Shown in pieces: positions 7,310 through 17,134 of a stretch of DNA of 64,000 bases. Below the pieces are notes generated by a model. It made no database searches and was not told the origin of the DNA. It saw only the letters and a program-made list of their open reading frames with translations. Position numbers and translations under genes: made by a program. Source of the stretch: Bifidobacterium choladohabitans (lineage in GTDB: Bacteria > Actinomycetota > Actinomycetes > Actinomycetales > Bifidobacteriaceae); assembly GCF_016102005.1 (NCBI RefSeq), contig NZ_JACFPL010000001.1, positions 186,001 to 250,000 of the forward strand, written 5' to 3'. Within the stretch, counting starts at the first letter, position 1; every line of letters starts with the position of its first letter.

Positions 7310-8239
7310 ATGAGCAACAATCGAAACGAACATGCAAACAAGAACCAAGGCAGGCATGAAGAACCGCGAGTGCCCGACAACCAGCAGACGAGGCATGAGG
7401 GCAACTCCTCACAGAGCAACAACACCCGGGAAAGTTCCCAGCAAGCGACAATGAACGACAAGAACCGCATGCCGAGGCCAGTGGAGAATGCAAACCGCGG
7501 AAAAGAGAGCAGAGCAGAGAATGCCCCCAAGCCGAACCCAGAGCCTGAACAAACAGGCGAGAAGGAAGGCAGGGATTCATCCAGCAAGGACGCTGACAGT
7601 GGCAGGCCTGAAGCACAACATAAGCAGGAACAAGCTCTAAGAGCCGACCATGCGCAGGCCGGCCACACCGTGAAGGAGCATGGTCCCTCCCCTGACGAAA
7701 AACCGAACCAACCCAATAAGCCTGCTGCAAAGGATGCACCCGCGCCTGTCGACAAACCATCTCAACCGAGAGTTGCCAGTGTACCCAAACCAGCAAAGGC
7801 TAAAAACCATGATTCCTTCTATCTGGGTCTGGCTTCGGCAGTCCTGGTTGCAGCTCTGGGCCTCAGCCTGAGCACCATGCCAATCTTCTTCTCCCTGCCT
7901 CTTGCCGCCATCCTCTTTGGAATCGGCATCTGGCTCCTCTCCTATGCCAGCTTCAAGTCTCCTGGCAAACCGGAGGGAGAAGGAACGGATGCGGACAGGC
8001 ATACCAGGACGGTAGTTGTGGCGACGGTCCTTCTGGTGCTACAGACCTTCGTCATGGATGTGTTCATCTTCACCCGCATGGGAACAGTCGGCAAACATCA
8101 GAACTCCATCGTCATCACCTGGATCATCGCTAGCATGATCGAGACCCTGGCTGCCTTCGTCCTTATCTACCATCACAACCCCCTGCAGTCCAAGCCCAAG
8201 GATCCCACGGCGAACGATAAGCACGGCGGGAGGGAATAA
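7310..8239 (+). CDS. Hypothetical membrane protein with long disordered N-terminal half
   Basis: 309 residues from the ATG at 7310, chosen because GGAGGG lies 4 nt upstream; an earlier in-frame ATG at 7265 has no ribosome site. Residues 1 to about 165 are highly polar and low-complexity (N, Q, E, K, P, G rich; for example NNRNEHANKNQG), predicted disordered. Four hydrophobic segments follow (FYLGLASAVLVAALGL, IFFSLPLAAILFGIGIWLLS, TVVVATVLLVLQTFVMDVF, IVITWIIASMIETLAAFVLI), and the protein ends in a short polar tail. I do not recognise the family. The layout resembles the 44676-45245 protein, which also pairs a polar Q/N/P-rich N-terminus with C-terminal membrane segments. Hairpins at 8274-8295 and 8409-8443 follow and probably end transcription. 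Confidence 0.7.
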   Translation: MSNNRNEHANKNQGRHEEPRVPDNQQTRHEGNSSQSNNTRESSQQATMNDKNRMPRPVENANRGKESRAENAPKPNPEPEQTGEKEGRDSSSKDADSGRPEAQHKQEQALRADHAQAGHTVKEHGPSPDEKPNQPNKPAAKDAPAPVDKPSQPRVASVPKPAKAKNHDSFYLGLASAVLVAALGLSLSTMPIFFSLPLAAILFGIGIWLLSYASFKSPGKPEGEGTDADRHTRTVVVATVLLVLQTFVMDVFIFTRMGTVGKHQNSIVITWIIASMIETLAAFVLIYHHNPLQSKPKDPTANDKHGGRE

Positions 8240-8273
8240 GGCACTACAGCGCATATGAATCTGAAACGATGGA

Positions 8274-8295
8274 CAAGTCCAGAAAGGCGGACTTG
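8274..8295 (+). terminator. Putative hairpin after the hypothetical membrane protein gene
   Basis: 7-bp inverted repeat CAAGTCC/GGACTTG with an 8-nt loop, 35 bp downstream of the stop at 8239. No T-tract follows, so terminator function is uncertain. Confidence 0.3.
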
Positions 8296-8408
8296 ACAGT
8301 GGTGTGAAACCGCCGCAGCAGACGAATAAGTCGGCTCGCCGAATCGTTCTGTTCGCCAAGATCTTGTGTTTGCGAAAGTCTTGTGTTCGCCGGGGTTTTC
8401 GGTCTCAG

Positions 8409-8443
8409 GGTGCCGCTCATCCTTCTTGAAGACGCGCGGCACC
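8409..8443 (+). terminator. Putative hairpin terminator
   Basis: 8-bp perfect inverted repeat GGTGCCGC/GCGGCACC with a 19-nt loop followed by TTTCGAT. It is weakly terminator-like and lies between the hypothetical membrane protein gene and the transhydrogenase operon. The rest of 8240-8819 has a tandem 9-bp repeat AGACATTAC at 8590-8607 and presumably the pntAA promoter. No gene was seen there. Confidence 0.35.
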
Positions 8444-8819
8444 TTTCGATCAACCCTCCTGTCATAGCAGTACATAGCTGGAAAATGCCAACTTGACACG
8501 GGCTGCAATGCCATACGCTATGCCGGCCGGCTCCCGAAAGATTCGGCATCAAAACCGTGAATCCCTTTGCTCGAGCATTGCAACTCCTCAGACATTACAG
8601 ACATTACATAGATTGCGCGCGTGCAACTACGCGAACGCTTCTTTTGCTCTTTCCATTTCCCATCCACTTTCGCAAGATACCTTGAGGTTGGCCTCTTCAC
8701 GACCGATACTTATCGACGCAATCACATTCAGACTGCACTAACCTCTCATCAGCACTGATCAGCCACTAGAATCATTGGTGCAATTGCTCACACACAGTTG
8801 TGTTCGAAAAAGGAAAGAC

Positions 8820-10010
8820 ATGAGTGGACCAGAAAAATCCCGCGTAACCTTCGGGGTCCTCAAAGAGACAGACGATGAGGAGTCCCGCGTGGCCCTGACG
8901 CCCGATATCGTGACCCGGCTGACCAGACAAGGCATGACCTGCCTATTGGAGTCCGGAGCCGGGGCTCGAGCCGGCTTCCTGGATGAGGACTACCAGCAGA
9001 AGGGAGCCACAGTCACCGATAGGGATGCTGTCCTATCGAAGTCGACAGTCCTGGGTTTCGTCGGCAGACCGGATAGCTCCTTGCTGAAGCGGATTCCAGC
9101 CGGCACATGGATCATCGGCATGCTGGGGTCATTGAGCGACAAGGATTACATCAAGTCCCTAGAGGCGTCAGGGCTTACCGGAATCGCCATGGAGCGACTC
9201 CCCCGACAGCTCAGCTCGGCCCAGTCCATGGATGAGATGACCTCGCAGAACTCGGTCATGGGATACAAGGCGGCACTTGTGGCTGCCGATGCCTATGGAT
9301 CCTTCTTCCCCATGATGACCACTGCAGCTGGAACCATCCGACCGGCCAAGGTCCTGGTTCTGGGCGCTGGCATCGCAGGCTTGCAGGCCATCGGGACCGC
9401 AAAACGTCTGGGAGCCGTGGTCACCGCCTATGACGTCAGACCCGCTTCCAGACAGGAGGTGGAATCCTTGGGAGCCAAGTTCCTCGACCTGGGACTGGAC
9501 TTCTCCAAGGGACAGGGCCAGGGAGGCTATGCGCGCCAGTTGACCAATCAGGAACAGGCCCAGCAGCAGGCTGCGGTGGATGCGAAAGCGGTTGGCTTCG
9601 ATGTGGTCATCACCACAGCCAAGGTTCCAGGCGGAAAGCCTCCCCGCCTCCTGAGCGCCAAGGGTGTGGCCAACCTGCATCCCGGAGCTGTGATTGTGGA
9701 CTGCGCCGCCAGCGACCTGGGCGGCAACGTCGAAGGGTCACAGGTGGGAACCAGAACTACCGATAACGGAGTCACCATGATCGGGGCCCCTTACCTAGCC
9801 AGCGGAGTAGCCAAGACGGCCTCCAACCTGCTGTCGAGAAATGTGGCGGACGTGCTGGTGCATTTCCTTCGTGATGGCGCGCTCAGCATCAAAGCGGACG
9901 ACGAGATCGATCAAGCACTGGTTGTATCAGATGCAGCCGATTCCGGCACACTTGGAAACACGAATGCTCCAGATGCCAAAGAGACCGAAGAGAAAGGTCG
10001 GGAGCAATGA
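8820..10010 (+). CDS. pntAA: NAD(P) transhydrogenase subunit alpha part 1 (NAD-binding domain I)
   Basis: 396-residue soluble subunit of the proton-translocating nicotinamide nucleotide transhydrogenase, which moves hydride between NADH and NADP+ coupled to proton movement. The N-terminal alanine-dehydrogenase-like part (VTFGVLKETDDEESRVALTP) precedes the NAD-binding Rossmann motif VLVLGAGIAGLQAIGTAKRLGA with DVRP after the second strand. The RQD-like loop and FDVVITTAKVPGG are also present. Length fits the split form, in which membrane part 1 is a separate polypeptide. The ATG at 8820 is preceded by AAGGAAAG; an upstream in-frame start would lack this. The stop overlaps pntAB by 4 bp (ATGA), so the three genes are translationally coupled. 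In bifidobacteria it would help supply NADPH. Confidence 0.93.
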   Translation: MSGPEKSRVTFGVLKETDDEESRVALTPDIVTRLTRQGMTCLLESGAGARAGFLDEDYQQKGATVTDRDAVLSKSTVLGFVGRPDSSLLKRIPAGTWIIGMLGSLSDKDYIKSLEASGLTGIAMERLPRQLSSAQSMDEMTSQNSVMGYKAALVAADAYGSFFPMMTTAAGTIRPAKVLVLGAGIAGLQAIGTAKRLGAVVTAYDVRPASRQEVESLGAKFLDLGLDFSKGQGQGGYARQLTNQEQAQQQAAVDAKAVGFDVVITTAKVPGGKPPRLLSAKGVANLHPGAVIVDCAASDLGGNVEGSQVGTRTTDNGVTMIGAPYLASGVAKTASNLLSRNVADVLVHFLRDGALSIKADDEIDQALVVSDAADSGTLGNTNAPDAKETEEKGREQ

Positions 10011-10371
10011 ATTCTTTGGTCATAGCAATTACGCTCTTCATTCTGGCCCTGCTGATCGGCGTGGAGGTGATTGGCAAGGTTCCGGCCACGCTTCACACAC
10101 CGCTCATGTCGGGCGCCAACTCCATTCACGGCATTGTGATCGTCGGGGTAATCATCATCGCGGCGGAGGCCCACTCCCCGCTTTCCTACGTACTCATATT
10201 CCTGGCTGCCGTCCTTGGCGCCATGAATGTCGTGGGCGGCTACGTGGTGACCGACAGGATGCTGGAGATGTTCAAGTCCTCCAAACCAGGCAAGGGTAAA
10301 GATAAGGCCAGCCAGGACGACCAGGCTTCGGCCGTCACGACCGAAAACGCTCAGGACCAGGGAGCCGACAA

Positions 10372-10375
<4 letters not shown>
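10007..10375 (+). CDS. pntAB: NAD(P) transhydrogenase subunit alpha part 2 (membrane)
   Basis: 122-residue membrane subunit. An N-terminal helix (LVIAITLFILALLIGVEVIG) is followed by KVPATLHTPLMSGANSIHGI, a strongly conserved segment of the transhydrogenase proton channel. Two further helices and a charged C-terminal tail rich in K, D, Q and A follow. The ATG overlaps the pntAA stop and its own stop overlaps the GTG start of pntB, giving ATGA and GTGA junctions typical of a coupled operon. It forms part of domain II with the N-terminal membrane half of PntB. Confidence 0.93.
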
Positions 10376-11781
<1,406 letters not shown>

Positions 11782-11862
11782 GCATATGCTGTAGTCAGAG
11801 CCATGGCTCCGGATCGGCTTTGCTGGTCCGGAGCCAATCATCATCGAACAGGAAGGACCCAC

Positions 11863-12888
11863 ATGCTGTCATTCGTCAACGACTATTCCGAGGGCTCCCA
11901 CCCCGAAGTCCTGCAGCGGCTGATCGACACCAACATGGAGCACCTTCCCGGCTATGGCAAGGATCGGTACTGCTCCTCCGCCGCTCGGAAGATCACCCAA
12001 GCCTGTGGCTGCCCGCAAGCGCAGGTCTATTTCCTAGCAGGTGGGACCCAGACCAACCAGGTCGTCACCTCCTGCCTGCTGAAGTCCTACCAGGGAGTGG
12101 TCGCCGCGGACACGGGCCATGTCAACGTCCACGAGGCCGGCGCCATTGAAGCCGTTGGTCATAAGGTCCTGACCATCCCCGGCGAACAGGGCAAGATTCG
12201 CGCCGAGGACCTTAAGGCTTTCCTGGAAGGCTTCTACGCCGACGAAAACCATGAGCAGATGGTCTTCCCAGGCATGGTCTACATCTCCCATCCCACCGAG
12301 TATGGAACCCTCTACACCCGCCAGGAGCTGGAAGACCTCTCGCAGATCTGTCGGGAACACAAGATTCCGCTCTACCTGGACGGGGCCAGGCTTGGGTACG
12401 GGCTGGTGGCCCCCGGAACCGACGTCGATCTGACGGACATAGCCCGTCTCTGCGACGTCTTCTACATCGGCGGGACCAAGGTCGGCGCACTCTGTGGAGA
12501 AGCGGTGGTCTTCCCCAAGGGGAACGCTCCCGAGCATTTCAGCACCATGATCAAAAGAAGAGGTGCCCTTCTGGCCAAGGGAAGACTCCTGGGAGTGCAG
12601 TTCGACGCCCTCTTTACCGACGGCCTCTACTCGCGAATCAGCCGCAACGCCATCCAGACGGCGGCGATGGTCAAGAAGGCTCTGCATGAGAAGGGGTATC
12701 AGATTGTCATGGACTCCCCCACCAATCAGACCTTCGTCCGCCTGGACAATGAGCGCATGGAAGAGCTATCCAAGCAGGTCGCCTTCGACTTCTGGGAACG
12801 CAGCGATGCCACCCACACAGTTATACGGCTGGCCACCTCATGGGCAACAACAGTCGAGGACACCCAGGCTCTAATAAGTCTGCTGTAA
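11863..12888 (+). CDS. ltaE: Low-specificity L-threonine aldolase-like PLP enzyme
   Basis: 341 residues. The PLP-dependent family cleaves L-threonine or allo-threonine to glycine and acetaldehyde. MLSFVNDYSEGSHPEVL is the usual N-terminus, and GYGKDRYCSSAARKI contains the conserved substrate loop. The Schiff-base lysine is in FYIGGTKVGALCGEAVVF, preceded by LYLDGARLGYGL, where the Asp contacts the pyridine nitrogen. ATG 11863 is preferred over one at 11803 because AGGAAGGA sits 7 nt upstream. The gene stands between the transhydrogenase operon and a strong hairpin at 12934. Acetaldehyde from this enzyme could feed the alcohol dehydrogenase next door, but that link is only inference. Confidence 0.88.
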   Translation: MLSFVNDYSEGSHPEVLQRLIDTNMEHLPGYGKDRYCSSAARKITQACGCPQAQVYFLAGGTQTNQVVTSCLLKSYQGVVAADTGHVNVHEAGAIEAVGHKVLTIPGEQGKIRAEDLKAFLEGFYADENHEQMVFPGMVYISHPTEYGTLYTRQELEDLSQICREHKIPLYLDGARLGYGLVAPGTDVDLTDIARLCDVFYIGGTKVGALCGEAVVFPKGNAPEHFSTMIKRRGALLAKGRLLGVQFDALFTDGLYSRISRNAIQTAAMVKKALHEKGYQIVMDSPTNQTFVRLDNERMEELSKQVAFDFWERSDATHTVIRLATSWATTVEDTQALISLL

Positions 12889-12933
12889 AAGTCGCTCGCG
12901 CTTAACCAAGACAAGACCAAAGTCATCCTGCCA

Positions 12934-12966
12934 CCCCTCCCCTGCCGGTCATCCTTAGGGGAGGGG
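12934..12966 (+). terminator. Hairpin terminator after threonine aldolase
   Basis: Perfect 10-bp stem CCCCTCCCCT/AGGGGAGGGG with a 13-nt loop followed by CATTTAT, 46 bp downstream of the ltaE stop. Confidence 0.65.
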
Positions 12967-13152
12967 CATTTATGTATATGAACATTTCACCCGCCCCGTG
13001 AACACTGCCAATCCCACATTGTCGGACATATCACACCCTTTCAAGGTGAGTACATACTTATCTTTCGTTAAGATTTTTATTGCACCGATGCTGATGCAGA
13101 TACCCCGCCCTGAACATAAGGGCAGAAATGCTTCAACGATGAAAGGAAACTT

Positions 13153-14202
13153 ATGAAAGCCGTTGTTTTCGAACAATTCAATACCTTCCCCACCCTCAAG
13201 GAAGTGCCGGAGCCGACTCCCGGGAGCGGCGAGGTGCTGCTCAAGGTGGCCGGGGCGGGTTGCTGCCATTCTGACGTCTCGGTCTTCCAGGACTACACCC
13301 CTGAAACGGGCAGCCACACCAAGCCGCCGTTCATTCTGGGACATGAGACCACCGGCTGGGTCGAAGAGGTAGGGCCCGACGTCACGGGCTTCAAGAAGGG
13401 CGATGCCTACATCGTCTACGGACCCACCGGATGCGGCCACTGCCCTCACTGCGTGGCCGGCCAGGAAAACTACTGCTCCAGCGCTGCCACCAATAAATCA
13501 CTGGCCCTGGGACTGGGTCGCGACGGCGGCATGGCCGAATACATGACTGTCCCTGCCCGCAATCTGGTGCCGCTGGGCGATGCGGATCCAATCGGCGCAG
13601 CACCCCTGGCTGATGCGGCTCTGACTCCCTACCACGCCATCCGGGCTGCCATGCCCCACCTGAACGGCGGCGGAAAGTACGCTCTGGTCATTGGCCTGGG
13701 CGGGCTGGGCCAGATCGCCATTCAGATTCTGCACGCACTGACCGGCGCCACCGTGATCGCCACTGACACCAAGCCGGAGGCTCTGGCTAAGGCTGAGGCC
13801 AAGGGTGCCATTCCCGTTATGAGCGACGAGCACCAGGTGGAGAACATCAGGAAGATCACCCATGGCGAGGGCGTGGATGCCGCCTTCGATTTCGTGGGTG
13901 TGGCCCCGACCATTGCTGCCGCACAGGCCTCGGGCGGCCCGGGATCCCGGGTGACCGTGGTCGGCATCGCCGGCGGCAAGGCGGAATACGACTGGTATTC
14001 CAAGCCCTGGGAGCAGGAGCTGCTGGGCGTGTACTGGGGCTCCATTCCTGAGCTCTACGATGTGGCCAACATGTATCGCCACGGCCAGATCCAGACCGAG
14101 ATTGAAACCTACTCGCTGGACAATGCTCTGGATGCCTACCGCAAGCTGGTCGACAACAAGCTCTCAGCCAGGGCCGTCATAGTCCCCCACACCAAGGCTT
14201 GA
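13153..14202 (+). CDS. Zinc-dependent alcohol dehydrogenase (MDR family)
   Basis: 349-residue medium-chain dehydrogenase/reductase. The GroES-like catalytic domain has zinc ligands in CCHSDV and GHETTGWVEEVG, and the structural zinc cysteines are in GCGHCPHCVAGQENYC. A Rossmann NAD-binding fold shows ALVIGLGGLGQIAIQ with an acidic residue after the second strand (ATDTKPEA), favouring NAD. The probable reaction is interconversion of alcohols such as ethanol with aldehydes. The ATG is preceded by GAAAGGAAAC. It is a single gene between hairpins at 12934-12966 and 14315-14360; its promoter should lie in 12967-13152, an AT-rich stretch without another gene. The exact alcohol substrate is not determinable. 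Confidence 0.9.
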   Translation: MKAVVFEQFNTFPTLKEVPEPTPGSGEVLLKVAGAGCCHSDVSVFQDYTPETGSHTKPPFILGHETTGWVEEVGPDVTGFKKGDAYIVYGPTGCGHCPHCVAGQENYCSSAATNKSLALGLGRDGGMAEYMTVPARNLVPLGDADPIGAAPLADAALTPYHAIRAAMPHLNGGGKYALVIGLGGLGQIAIQILHALTGATVIATDTKPEALAKAEAKGAIPVMSDEHQVENIRKITHGEGVDAAFDFVGVAPTIAAAQASGGPGSRVTVVGIAGGKAEYDWYSKPWEQELLGVYWGSIPELYDVANMYRHGQIQTEIETYSLDNALDAYRKLVDNKLSARAVIVPHTKA

Positions 14203-14314
14203 TTTTCCCTTGATCCTAGACGGAGAAGCAGCTCATCTATCGATTGGGGTTAAGCACAATCGGATTTGAGCACAATCAGATCGATGAGCTGATACCATTC
14301 TTCGTCTACATACA

Positions 14315-14360
14315 CTGTGGCCTGTCACGGCCTTGTCATGAAGGCCGTGACAGGCCACAG
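14315..14360. terminator. 20-bp perfect hairpin between convergent genes
   Basis: Stem 14315-14334 pairs without mismatch to 14341-14360, with loop GTCATG. It lies between the stop of the alcohol dehydrogenase (plus) and the stop of the histidine kinase (minus), so it could end both transcripts. No T-tract on either strand. A second, wider inverted repeat CAGCTCATC/GATGAGCTG flanks 14229-14291. Confidence 0.6.
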
Positions 14361-14392
14361 CATCTCACCAAGGGATCTTGAACCCACAGTAT

Positions 14393-15298
14393 TTATCCTT
14401 CACTCGATTGGGGAGCATCACTCAGCAGCAAGTGGACCAAGAAAATACCGTTGGCGGATTCCAGCCGCATGGAGCCGCCCAGCGAATCCACCAGGAAATC
14501 GACAATACTGAGACCCAGGCCTGTGCTTCTGATCTTGGTCCGTGATTGGTCATCGGTCTGGAACCGTTCCATGAGCCTGTCCACATCGACTGCTTCGCCC
14601 GTAGTTTTGTTGCCGAAGTCCAAATGAATTCGTCCATCTTCACTCTTGTGCAGGTCCACCCAGGCTGATTCCTCCGCATACTTGAGCCAGTTGCCAATCA
14701 GGTTCTGAATTATTCGACTCATCATGATCTGATCCGTCGTAATTTCCACACCAGTTTGAATTCTGGGCTCCACCGTGACGGACCGCGCGGTCAGAGAATC
14801 GAAGGCATTGAAGAGCTCCTGCTGAACCAATGCCGATAGGTTCACCCTGGTCAGATCCAGGCTCACGCTCTTCTCCTGTATCAGATTGAAATCCATCAGG
14901 TAATGCAGATAGTGATCCACCGACTGCAGGTTGTTGAGGATCTTACCCAATTGCTCCTGATCAGCCGATCCCTCCTTGAGCAGCTGGGCGTATCCCCTGG
15001 CCACGGTCAGCGGGGTCTTGATGTCATGGGTTAGGTTGGTCAGCATCTGCCGGACTTGCTTGTTCTGCTCAGCCTGGGTGATCTGCAGCCGTCTGGTCTT
15101 GTTCAGAACGGCGTTGATCCTATCCGCCAGAGTGCGAATGAGCCCGATATTGGACCCAGTGGTTACCAAGGCATTAGTGTCGGCATGGTTGATGAAGTCC
15201 AGATCATCACTGATCCGTTTGAGGTCGGTAATCAGCATTATCAGGCCAATCGCCAGGGCGAGGGCGACAAGACCCAAAACAAGTGCGGCCACCTTCAC
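14393..15298 (-). CDS. Sensor histidine kinase with a single N-terminal membrane segment
   Basis: 301 residues. One membrane helix (VAALVLGLVALALAIGLIMLI) is followed directly by a cytoplasmic linker, with no extracellular sensing domain. The dimerisation/phosphoacceptor H-box is LTHDIKTPLTVARGYAQLL, and the ATPase G-box is RSTGLGLSIVDFLVDSLGG. A GTG start at 15298 has GGAGG 7 nt upstream. It follows the response regulator gene by 53 bp on the same strand. Divergently placed ABC exporter genes at 16202-17907 make this look like the peptide/antibiotic-sensing type, in which a small membrane-embedded kinase senses through its transporter. That role is inferred from layout. The DNA-binding target may be the inverted repeat at 16135-16158. 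Confidence 0.88.
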   Translation of the reverse strand: MKVAALVLGLVALALAIGLIMLITDLKRISDDLDFINHADTNALVTTGSNIGLIRTLADRINAVLNKTRRLQITQAEQNKQVRQMLTNLTHDIKTPLTVARGYAQLLKEGSADQEQLGKILNNLQSVDHYLHYLMDFNLIQEKSVSLDLTRVNLSALVQQELFNAFDSLTARSVTVEPRIQTGVEITTDQIMMSRIIQNLIGNWLKYAEESAWVDLHKSEDGRIHLDFGNKTTGEAVDVDRLMERFQTDDQSRTKIRSTGLGLSIVDFLVDSLGGSMRLESANGIFLVHLLLSDAPQSSEG

Positions 15299-15351
15299 GG
15301 ATTCACCTCCGACGACCCTTATTTATTCATCGTTCTTTCTTCCATCCGAAT

Positions 15352-16044
15352 TCAGACCAGGCGAACGCCGATGACCCAGACCGACACGATGTAGCGCTGA
15401 CTGCCGGCGTATCTGTTCAGGCTGGTCCGCAAGGTGCTCAGGTGCACATTGAGAGTATTCTCGGCATTGATGTATGGCTGGTTCCAAACCTGCCGATAGA
15501 GATCCTCCTTCTCGAAGACCCGATGTGGATGGTCCATCAGAAGCTCAAGGATGGCGAATTCCTTGCGTGCCAGTTCGACCCTGTGCCCATCAACGCTGAC
15601 CGTGTGCTCCATCCGGTCCAGCTCGATCCCCTGAAAACAAATCTTGGCGTCGGATTCACCTGCTGCATCCGCATCGGCTTTCAGTGCCCCGGATTGGCGC
15701 AGCTGGACCTGGACACGAGCGCGGAGCTCGTCAATGTCGAAAGGCTTGGTCACATAATCATTGGCGCCCTGCTCCAGGAGGCTGACGGTCCTGGTCTTGT
15801 CCTGGACGGCCGTGAGGATGATGACTGGCACTGACGACATATGCCGAATGGACTTGAGAACGCTGTCCCCGGTGACTACGGGGAGCATCAGATCCAGAAG
15901 AATCAGGTCGGGTTCCTCCTGCTGGAAGCGGGCCAAGGCCTGGGCGCCAGTCGTCGCTTGGATGATTCGGTAGGTCCCTCCCAACACATCCTTGAGCAAG
16001 GACTGGATGTCCTCCTGATCCTCCACGACCAGAATCGTCGGCAT
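15352..16044 (-). CDS. Response regulator, OmpR/PhoB family
   Basis: 230 residues. The receiver domain spans about 1-118 with ILVVEDQED acidic pocket, phosphoacceptor Asp in LILLDLMLP, and conserved TA and K positions (VIILTAV; YVTKPFDIDELRAR). The C-terminal winged-helix DNA-binding domain ends in YINAENTLNVHLSTLRTSL and a short IGVRLV tail. A good AAAGGAAG site precedes the ATG. It is the first gene of a two-gene operon with the histidine kinase and is divergent from the ABC exporter genes, its likely target. Divergent promoters share the 157-bp gap 16045-16201. Confidence 0.9.
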   Translation of the reverse strand: MPTILVVEDQEDIQSLLKDVLGGTYRIIQATTGAQALARFQQEEPDLILLDLMLPVVTGDSVLKSIRHMSSVPVIILTAVQDKTRTVSLLEQGANDYVTKPFDIDELRARVQVQLRQSGALKADADAAGESDAKICFQGIELDRMEHTVSVDGHRVELARKEFAILELLMDHPHRVFEKEDLYRQVWNQPYINAENTLNVHLSTLRTSLNRYAGSQRYIVSVWVIGVRLV

Positions 16045-16134
16045 ACTTTCTTCCTTTCGCAGGTCACTCTCATGTTACTGAAGCCGCCTAACGATGCCGA
16101 TCTCGCCCAATCGGATTTATGAAATTCTTAATGA

Positions 16135-16158
16135 TTTCTTAGCCAAGCACTTAAGAAA
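16135..16158. promoter_or_regulatory. Inverted repeat in the divergent two-component/ABC promoter region
   Basis: TTTCTTA-N10-TAAGAAA (arms 16135-16141 and 16152-16158) lies 44 bp upstream of the ABC ATPase ATG, and CTTAA-type half sites recur around it (TCTTAAT, ACTTAAG). It is a candidate site for the response regulator at 15352-16044. Confidence 0.4.
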
Positions 16159-16201
16159 GGCACTTTAGATTTTAAGGCAGCGACACAGGGAAAGGAATTC
16201 C

Positions 16202-17134
16202 ATGGACGATACCATTCTGGATATTAACCATGTCAGCAAACGGTTCGGCCGCTTCCAGGCACTGGACGATCTCAGCCTCTCCATAAACAAGGGCGAGATC
16301 TACGGGCTGATCGGCGAGAACGGCGCTGGCAAAACCACCCTGATGCGTCTGATCACCGGACTGTCCCCCATACAGAAGGGAACCATAAGGCTGATGGGGC
16401 ACACAATTGGCAAGGACAGCCGGATACTGAGCAGAATAGGCTCGGTCATTGAGGCACCAGCCGCCTTCAAAAAACTGACCGTCAGCCAGAATATGAAGCT
16501 GACAGCCATCCAGCACGGGCTGGCCGACGACAAGGTCATCGATCAGACCATCGACTTCGTCGGCCTGAGCGAAAAGGCCGAGACTCGGGCCGGTCACCTC
16601 TCTCTGGGCCAGCGTCAGCGCCTGGGGTTGGCCATGGCCATCCTCACCCGGCCTGATTTCCTGATTCTGGACGAGCCCATCAACGGCCTGGACCCGGCAG
16701 GAATCATGGAATTCAGAACACTCCTGGACAAGCTCAACAAGGAGCGCCAGACGACCATTCTCATCTCCAGTCACATTCTGAGCGAACTCTACCTGGTCTC
16801 CTCCCGGTTCGGATTCATCAGCCACGGTCGCCTGATCAAGGAGGTAGACAAGGATGAACTGGATCGGATCAATCAGAATGGACTGTTGATCGACGTGGAC
16901 CAGAGCTCCAAGGCCGCTATGCTCCTGGATCGCAAGGGAATCGGCCCCTTCCAAGTCCTTGACGACCATCAGATTCTGATCAAGCAAGGGAATCTGGAAC
17001 CGGGACCCATCAACAGTCTTCTGGTTCAGGAAGGCATCTTGGTCAATCAGATCGGCCAGCAGAAGGGATCGCTGGAGGAATATTTCGCGGATCTGCTGAA
17101 CAAGGACCCTCAAGAGCTTAGGAGACAACAATGA
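16202..17134 (+). CDS. ABC transporter ATP-binding protein (BcrA-like exporter type)
   Basis: 310 residues. Walker A GENGAGKTTL, Q-loop region, signature LSLGQRQRLGLAMA and Walker B FLILDEPINGLDPAG are all present, followed by the switch His in SSHILSEL. A C-terminal extension of about 90 residues after the ATPase core is usual for BcrA/ABC-2 drug or lantibiotic exporters. The ATG follows AAAGGAATTCC. It overlaps the permease gene by 4 bp and is divergent from a two-component system that likely regulates it. The cargo is probably a peptide antibiotic or similar membrane-active compound, inferred from family and layout. Confidence 0.9.
   Translation: MDDTILDINHVSKRFGRFQALDDLSLSINKGEIYGLIGENGAGKTTLMRLITGLSPIQKGTIRLMGHTIGKDSRILSRIGSVIEAPAAFKKLTVSQNMKLTAIQHGLADDKVIDQTIDFVGLSEKAETRAGHLSLGQRQRLGLAMAILTRPDFLILDEPINGLDPAGIMEFRTLLDKLNKERQTTILISSHILSELYLVSSRFGFISHGRLIKEVDKDELDRINQNGLLIDVDQSSKAAMLLDRKGIGPFQVLDDHQILIKQGNLEPGPINSLLVQEGILVNQIGQQKGSLEEYFADLLNKDPQELRRQQ

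Noticed and set aside
7140-7796. Long minus-strand open frame rich in Ser, Cys and Leu
   Set aside because: It is antisense to the disordered N-terminal half of the plus-strand gene at 7310, has no ribosome site and no family-like segments.
12967-13152. Possible Rex site before the alcohol dehydrogenase
   Set aside because: The TTTCAC/GTGAAC pair near 12985-13005 has the half-sites in the opposite order to the Rex consensus and a different spacing.
16172-17131. 319-codon minus-strand frame opposite the ABC ATPase
   Set aside because: It mirrors the codon structure of the real ATPase gene, which has all ABC motifs; the antisense translation shows no domain.
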